Part shown: in pieces, positions 60,506 to 64,000 of the stretch | Position numbering within the stretch: position 1 is the first letter of the stretch | Layout: each line of letters opens with the position of its first letter | DNA from: Flavobacterium macrobrachii | GTDB lineage: Bacteria > Bacteroidota > Bacteroidia > Flavobacteriales > Flavobacteriaceae | Direction of reading: 5' to 3' | Assembly: GCF_014486675.1 (NCBI RefSeq) | Contig: NZ_JACTAC010000002.1 | Span: forward strand, 62,001 to 126,000 | DNA length: 64,000 nucleotides | Position numbers and translations under genes: made by a program | The notes under the pieces: model-generated | What the model saw: the letters and a program-made list of their open reading frames with translations, nothing else | Database searches by the model: none | What the model was told of the DNA's origin: nothing

Positions 60506-60883
60506 TTATAAGTTTGGTTTTCCGTAACAATAAATAGTTAAAACTCCATTTTTCCCCGCAGAACCATATAATGGAATACTTTTTTCAATCGAAAGAATTT
60601 CTATTCTTATTAGGTCACTTCTTTTTAGATTTAGCTTAGAATTAAATTCTCTATCCGAACGAATAATTTCTTGTCCATCTATTTTATTAATTATTAGTGT
60701 TGGAACTTCTCCGATTAATGCTCTATTTTTATTAATATACTCTATTAAAAAATATTTAACTTTCCCTTTATTCTTTAGAAAAAATCTTTTTTGTGCTTCA
60801 TCGATTTTAACTGAACTACAACCAAAAAATGTTAAATTCAAAAATAATAAAAGAGAGATTTTTAATAGTCTATTTTCTTTCAT
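60506..60883 (-). CDS. Small lipoprotein with TonB-plug-like C-terminus
   Basis: 125 residues. Lipoprotein signal FLNLTFFGCSS with Cys22. The C-terminal 40 residues (RIEILSIEKS, then LYGSAGKNGVLTIYCYG) follow the pattern of the end of TonB-receptor plug domains (I-E-I-L...LYGS-x-G-x-NGV-I-x-I). No barrel follows. It lies between hemH (7 nt) and hemJ (3 nt), so it is co-transcribed with haem genes. Function unknown. Confidence 0.68.
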   Translation of the reverse strand: MKENRLLKISLLLFLNLTFFGCSSVKIDEAQKRFFLKNKGKVKYFLIEYINKNRALIGEVPTLIINKIDGQEIIRSDREFNSKLNLKRSDLIRIEILSIEKSIPLYGSAGKNGVLTIYCYGKPNL

Positions 60884-60890
60884 CTTTTTT

Positions 60891-61907
60891 CTATTTTCTC
60901 TGGAAATCCTTCACCCAATTCGCCACAACACCACACCATTCGTCATCGTCATTCATGCATGGAATTGCCATGAACTCTTCGCCACCATGATGTAAAAATT
61001 GTTCATTGGCTTCCATAGCAATTTCTTCCAATGTTTCTAAACAATCGGCAACAAATGCTGGAGTTACAACGGCCAATTTCTTAATTCCTTGTTCGGGCAT
61101 TTTGTTGATTTCAACATCAGTGTATGGCGTTAACCATTTGTCACCAGCCAATCGAGATTGGAAGGTTTGACTGTATTTTCCTTCTGGAATTCCAAGTAAT
61201 TTTACCACTTGTTTAGTCGTTTCATAACATTGATGACTGTAGCAAAATTCATGAGCTGGCGATGGCGTATTACAACACGTTCTATCCATTTTACAATGCG
61301 ATTTGGTCACATCCGTTTTGCGAATATGACGTTTCGGAATTCCGTGATACGAAAACAATAAATGGTCGTATTCAAATCCTTCCAAATGGTTCTTAATCGA
61401 ATTGGCCAATGCCTGAATATAATCGGGTTTGTTGTAAAACGCTGGAACTTTAGTCAGCTTCATTTCTGGAAATTTATTGGCAACCAATTCATCTGCCAAG
61501 GCCCAAATCGTCGTGGTTGAAGCCATGGCATATTGTGGATACAAAGCTAGGAGCATTACATCGGTTACGCCTTTATCTTTTAGTTCTTGCAAGCCTTTTT
61601 GAATGGTCATCGTTCCATAACGCATCGCTAAAGCAACAGGAATATCAACCAAACTTTGCACTTTTTTGTGCATTCTTTTTGAAATCACAATTAACGGCGA
61701 ACCTTCATCTGTCCAAATTCGAGCATAAGCTTCTGCAGATTTTTTTGGACGTGTTTGCAAAATTATTCCTCTAACTAATAAAGCACGCAATAAAAACGGA
61801 ACGTCAATTACGTATTTATCCATTAAAAATTCATCTAAATAAGGCTTAACATCTTTTGGTGTTGGACTTTCTGGCGAACCTAAGTTTACTAATAATACTC
61901 CTTTCAT
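60891..61907 (-). CDS. hemH: Ferrochelatase
   Basis: 338 residues. Starts MKGVLLVNLGSPESPTPKDV; has LLFSYHGIPKRH with the catalytic His (about residue 185), and QTFQSRLAGDKWLTPYT and PAFVADCLETLEEIA in the C-terminal half with its catalytic Glu. It inserts iron into protoporphyrin IX to make haem. A Cys-rich insert after the His motif (CKMDRTCCNTPSPAHEFCYS) contains five cysteines. Confidence 0.96.
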   Translation of the reverse strand: MKGVLLVNLGSPESPTPKDVKPYLDEFLMDKYVIDVPFLLRALLVRGIILQTRPKKSAEAYARIWTDEGSPLIVISKRMHKKVQSLVDIPVALAMRYGTMTIQKGLQELKDKGVTDVMLLALYPQYAMASTTTIWALADELVANKFPEMKLTKVPAFYNKPDYIQALANSIKNHLEGFEYDHLLFSYHGIPKRHIRKTDVTKSHCKMDRTCCNTPSPAHEFCYSHQCYETTKQVVKLLGIPEGKYSQTFQSRLAGDKWLTPYTDVEINKMPEQGIKKLAVVTPAFVADCLETLEEIAMEANEQFLHHGGEEFMAIPCMNDDDEWCGVVANWVKDFQRK

Positions 61908-62002
61908 TGTGGCAATTTTTTTGTAAAAGTAATTTATTTACTTTTTAAGATTTTGTGTTTATACTTTTTTTATCGATTGTTTGATATACGAAATTAATAG
62001 CA

Positions 62003-62875
62003 CTAGGTATTTGAACTTAAACTCATCAAATATTTTTTCGGGGTTGTTGCAAATTTTTTCTTGAAAGCTGCAATAAAATGACTTCCGGTGCTGTAGCCAA
62101 TTTTCAATCCAACTTCGTTTACATTATACGAACCCGAATCTAGTAATTGTCGAGCGTAATCCATTTTATAATCAAAAAGAAATCCGTAAACGGTATCGCC
62201 ATAAATTTGTTTGAAACCCATTTTTAGTTTCTTTAAACTCAATCCAACTTGTTCCGCTAAATCCTCCAATCCTGGCGGTTCAGCCATGTTATTGATGATA
62301 ATTTCCTTGGCTTTTTTGATTTTCAAAACATTTTCTTCATCAATCAAAAACGGACATTGTTCTGCATTTGGATCTTCATTTCTGTTGAAAAATAAACTTA
62401 ACAATTCGTATCCTTTTCCTTTGTAATACAAATTTTTTATCGAAGGATTTAAGGTGTAATGAAACATTTGACTTAATACAATGGCCATCGATGGACTGAT
62501 ATTTTCTTCCTTATAATATTTTTTATCGTTGTTCTCAGGACTTAAAAAAGGAATGTGATTTGCCTCATTCGAAAACAAAGAATGAAACTTTTGAATAGAA
62601 ATAATAACCGAAATCACCCAAGAATTTGGCGCTAATTCCAAGTCTAATGGCAACTCTTTTTGTGGATTATAAAACAACAGCGACTTCTCTTCGTTCAAAT
62701 CTAAAGCATAATTTCCTTGATTGAAAATAAATTTCGCCTTTCCTTTTATACCAAAATGAAATTGTATAAGTCCTTGATTTATATGCTTTTTCACATGAAA
62801 AATTTCATTTCCATCATTTTGAAAACGAATTAAAGTAAAATCATTTTCAATATTTATTATTTCTTGAGAACCCAT
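62003..62875 (-). CDS. AraC-family transcriptional regulator
   Basis: 290 residues. The N-terminal 170 residues form a cupin-like sensing domain without recognisable ligand motifs. The C-terminal HTH pair is clear: LEDLAEQVGLSLKKLKMGFK (first HTH) and VNEVGLKIGYSTGSHFIAAF (second), then FATTPKKYL. It is transcribed away from hemA across a 228-nt shared region and towards hemH, so it is a candidate regulator of haem genes, perhaps in response to iron or haem. Confidence 0.93.
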   Translation of the reverse strand: MGSQEIINIENDFTLIRFQNDGNEIFHVKKHINQGLIQFHFGIKGKAKFIFNQGNYALDLNEEKSLLFYNPQKELPLDLELAPNSWVISVIISIQKFHSLFSNEANHIPFLSPENNDKKYYKEENISPSMAIVLSQMFHYTLNPSIKNLYYKGKGYELLSLFFNRNEDPNAEQCPFLIDEENVLKIKKAKEIIINNMAEPPGLEDLAEQVGLSLKKLKMGFKQIYGDTVYGFLFDYKMDYARQLLDSGSYNVNEVGLKIGYSTGSHFIAAFKKKFATTPKKYLMSLSSNT

Positions 62876-63103
62876 AGCGATATTTTTTCGTATATAAATC
62901 TGAACTCAAGTAAAAATGTTATTTAGAATTAATCTACATAAGAAATTTGCGAAGACTTGATTTCACTACAAATTTATAATAAATAACGCTAAAAAGATAA
63001 ATCAGCTGTAAAAAATCTCACAGCGACACAAAAAGTACTTCTAGCGTTACTTTTATAAATAGTATGCTACTATTTTTGTTGAACTTTTTAAGGAAAGTAA
63101 TTT
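62876..63103. promoter_or_regulatory. Divergent araC/hemA control region
   Basis: 228 nt without a gene. TAACGCTA (62984-62991) and TAGCGTTA (63042-63049) form a perfect 8-nt inverted repeat 50 nt apart, possible regulator sites. TATTTTTG at 63071-63078 is the hemA -7 box, 25 nt before its ATG. No second coding region seen. Confidence 0.5.
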
Positions 63104-64000
63104 ATGGAAAATTTTAATATGTCGAAACATACCTCTTTTTACGCCGTAGGACTTAGTTATAAAAAAGCAGATGCCCAAATTAGAGGTAAATTCAGTTTAG
63201 ATGCTAAAGCTAAGTCAACGTTATTGATGCAAGCCGAAGCCGAAGGAATCGAATCTTTAATCGTTACTTCAACTTGTAACCGAACTGAAATTTATGGTTT
63301 TGCCAATCATCCTTATGAACTAATTAAATTACTTTGTGAAAACAGTCAAGGCTCAGTTCCTGAATTTCAAGAAGTAGCATACATCTACAAAAATCAAGAT
63401 GCTATCAGCCACATGTTTCGCGTTGGAACTGGTTTAGACAGTCAAATTCTTGGTGATTTCGAAATAATCAGTCAAATAAAAACAGCTTTTGCAGAAAGTA
63501 AATCAAACGGTTTAGTGAATGCTTTTCTGGAAAGATTGGTTAATTCAGTAATACAAGCAAGCAAAAAAATAAAAACCGATACCGAAATTTCTTCTGGAGC
63601 AACATCGGTTTCTTTTGCATCGGTTCAATACATCATTAGAAACGTTGAAGATATTTCCAATAAAAATATCCTTCTTTTCGGAACAGGAAAAATAGGTAGA
63701 AACACTTGTGAAAATCTTGTAAAACACACAAAGCATCAACAAATTACATTAATAAATCGAACCAAAGACAAAGCGGAGAAATTGGCGCAAAAATTAGATT
63801 TAGTTGTTAAAGATTATGCCGATTTACAATTAGAACTTCAAAAAGCTGATGTGGTTGTGGTTGCTACTGGCGCACAAAACCCTACGATTGACAAAACGAT
63901 TTTGAATTTAAAAAAACCGTTACTCATTTTAGATTTATCCATTCCAAAAAACGTACATGAAAATGTTCAAGAAGTTGATGGAGTAACGCTTATTCATTTA
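63104..64000 (+). CDS. hemA: Glutamyl-tRNA reductase, 3' truncated by window end
   Basis: 299 codons are visible and the frame runs off the window. The ATG at 63104 gives MENFNMSKHTSFYAVGLSYK; an internal ATG at 63119 is possible. SLIVTSTCNRTEIYG contains the catalytic Cys58, and ILLFGTGKIGRNTCENL is the NADPH-binding motif; DLSIPKNVHENV is near the visible end. It reduces Glu-tRNA to glutamate-1-semialdehyde, the first step of tetrapyrrole synthesis by the C5 route. Confidence 0.97.
   Translation, partial: MENFNMSKHTSFYAVGLSYKKADAQIRGKFSLDAKAKSTLLMQAEAEGIESLIVTSTCNRTEIYGFANHPYELIKLLCENSQGSVPEFQEVAYIYKNQDAISHMFRVGTGLDSQILGDFEIISQIKTAFAESKSNGLVNAFLERLVNSVIQASKKIKTDTEISSGATSVSFASVQYIIRNVEDISNKNILLFGTGKIGRNTCENLVKHTKHQQITLINRTKDKAEKLAQKLDLVVKDYADLQLELQKADVVVVATGAQNPTIDKTILNLKKPLLILDLSIPKNVHENVQEVDGVTLIHL

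Noticed and set aside
1-64000. tRNA, rRNA, insertion sequences, integrase or attachment sites
   Set aside because: No cloverleaf, rRNA core or transposase/integrase motif was noticed by eye; a tRNAscan-SE and IS search would settle this.

Overview
The window is a low-G+C, gene-dense chromosome segment that looks like a member of the Flavobacteriaceae, most likely Flavobacterium or a close relative. The signs are Bacteroidetes-type promoters (-7 box TAnnTTTG) in front of many genes, a PorW/SprE-type gliding and type IX secretion lipoprotein, an HU-CCDC81/SPOR protein, a split ATP synthase operon (a, c, b, delta, alpha and gamma subunits here, beta and epsilon absent), and several flavobacterial families of unknown function. 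I see no rRNA, tRNA, CRISPR array, phage or transposase gene. No gene-free stretch exceeds about 300 bases.

Layout. (1) 1-19.4 kb is a surface-polysaccharide locus: ATP-grasp ligase (partial), GT2, PglD-like acyltransferase, WecE aminotransferase, methyltransferase, GT39, a lipoprotein, Wzx flippase, acetyltransferase, two Wzy/ligase-like membrane proteins, two GT4 enzymes, UDP-glucuronate decarboxylase and a WcaJ-like initiating phosphoglycosyltransferase. A minus-strand operon (CapK-like, WecB, GT4) runs towards it. By eye, base composition is patchy: about 2.1-6.5 kb is richer in G+C than its flanks. (2) 19.5-25.7 kb holds purD, upp, small conserved membrane proteins, DUF4254, GT9 and, between the last two, a compact module made of a promoter, a nested-hairpin RNA, a U-tract and an NYN-domain (LabA/DUF88-like) gene. 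(3) 25.7-31 kb has an oxidoreductase, then a PadR regulator with two membrane proteins and a two-gene ABC exporter. (4) 31-40.2 kb has SprE/PorW, a bactofilin and the atp operon, with strong hairpins between atpE/atpF and atpA/atpG. (5) 40.3-50.5 kb has a second flippase, dut, a nucleotidyltransferase, a TPR protein, DUF4292 lipoprotein, M23 peptidase, thioesterase, HU-CCDC81/SPOR, dprA and trpS. (6) 50.5-64 kb has two PlsC-type acyltransferases, an ECF sigma factor with a beta-barrel-like antisigma candidate, recA, acyl-ACP desaturase, HD hydrolase, enoyl-CoA hydratase, an NtrY-like kinase, and a haem group (hemJ, hemH, an AraC regulator and divergent hemA, cut by the window end).

The observation most worth following is the RNA-NYN module at about 23.39-24.24 kb. 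An 84-nt RNA with three nested perfect helices sits behind a near-consensus promoter, ends in a run of eight Ts, and the NYN start codon follows 12 nt later. The order promoter, structured RNA, terminator, putative nuclease gene recalls RNA-controlled toxin modules, but no known type III toxin family or tandem RNA repeat is present. All homology statements come from motif recognition, not database searches.
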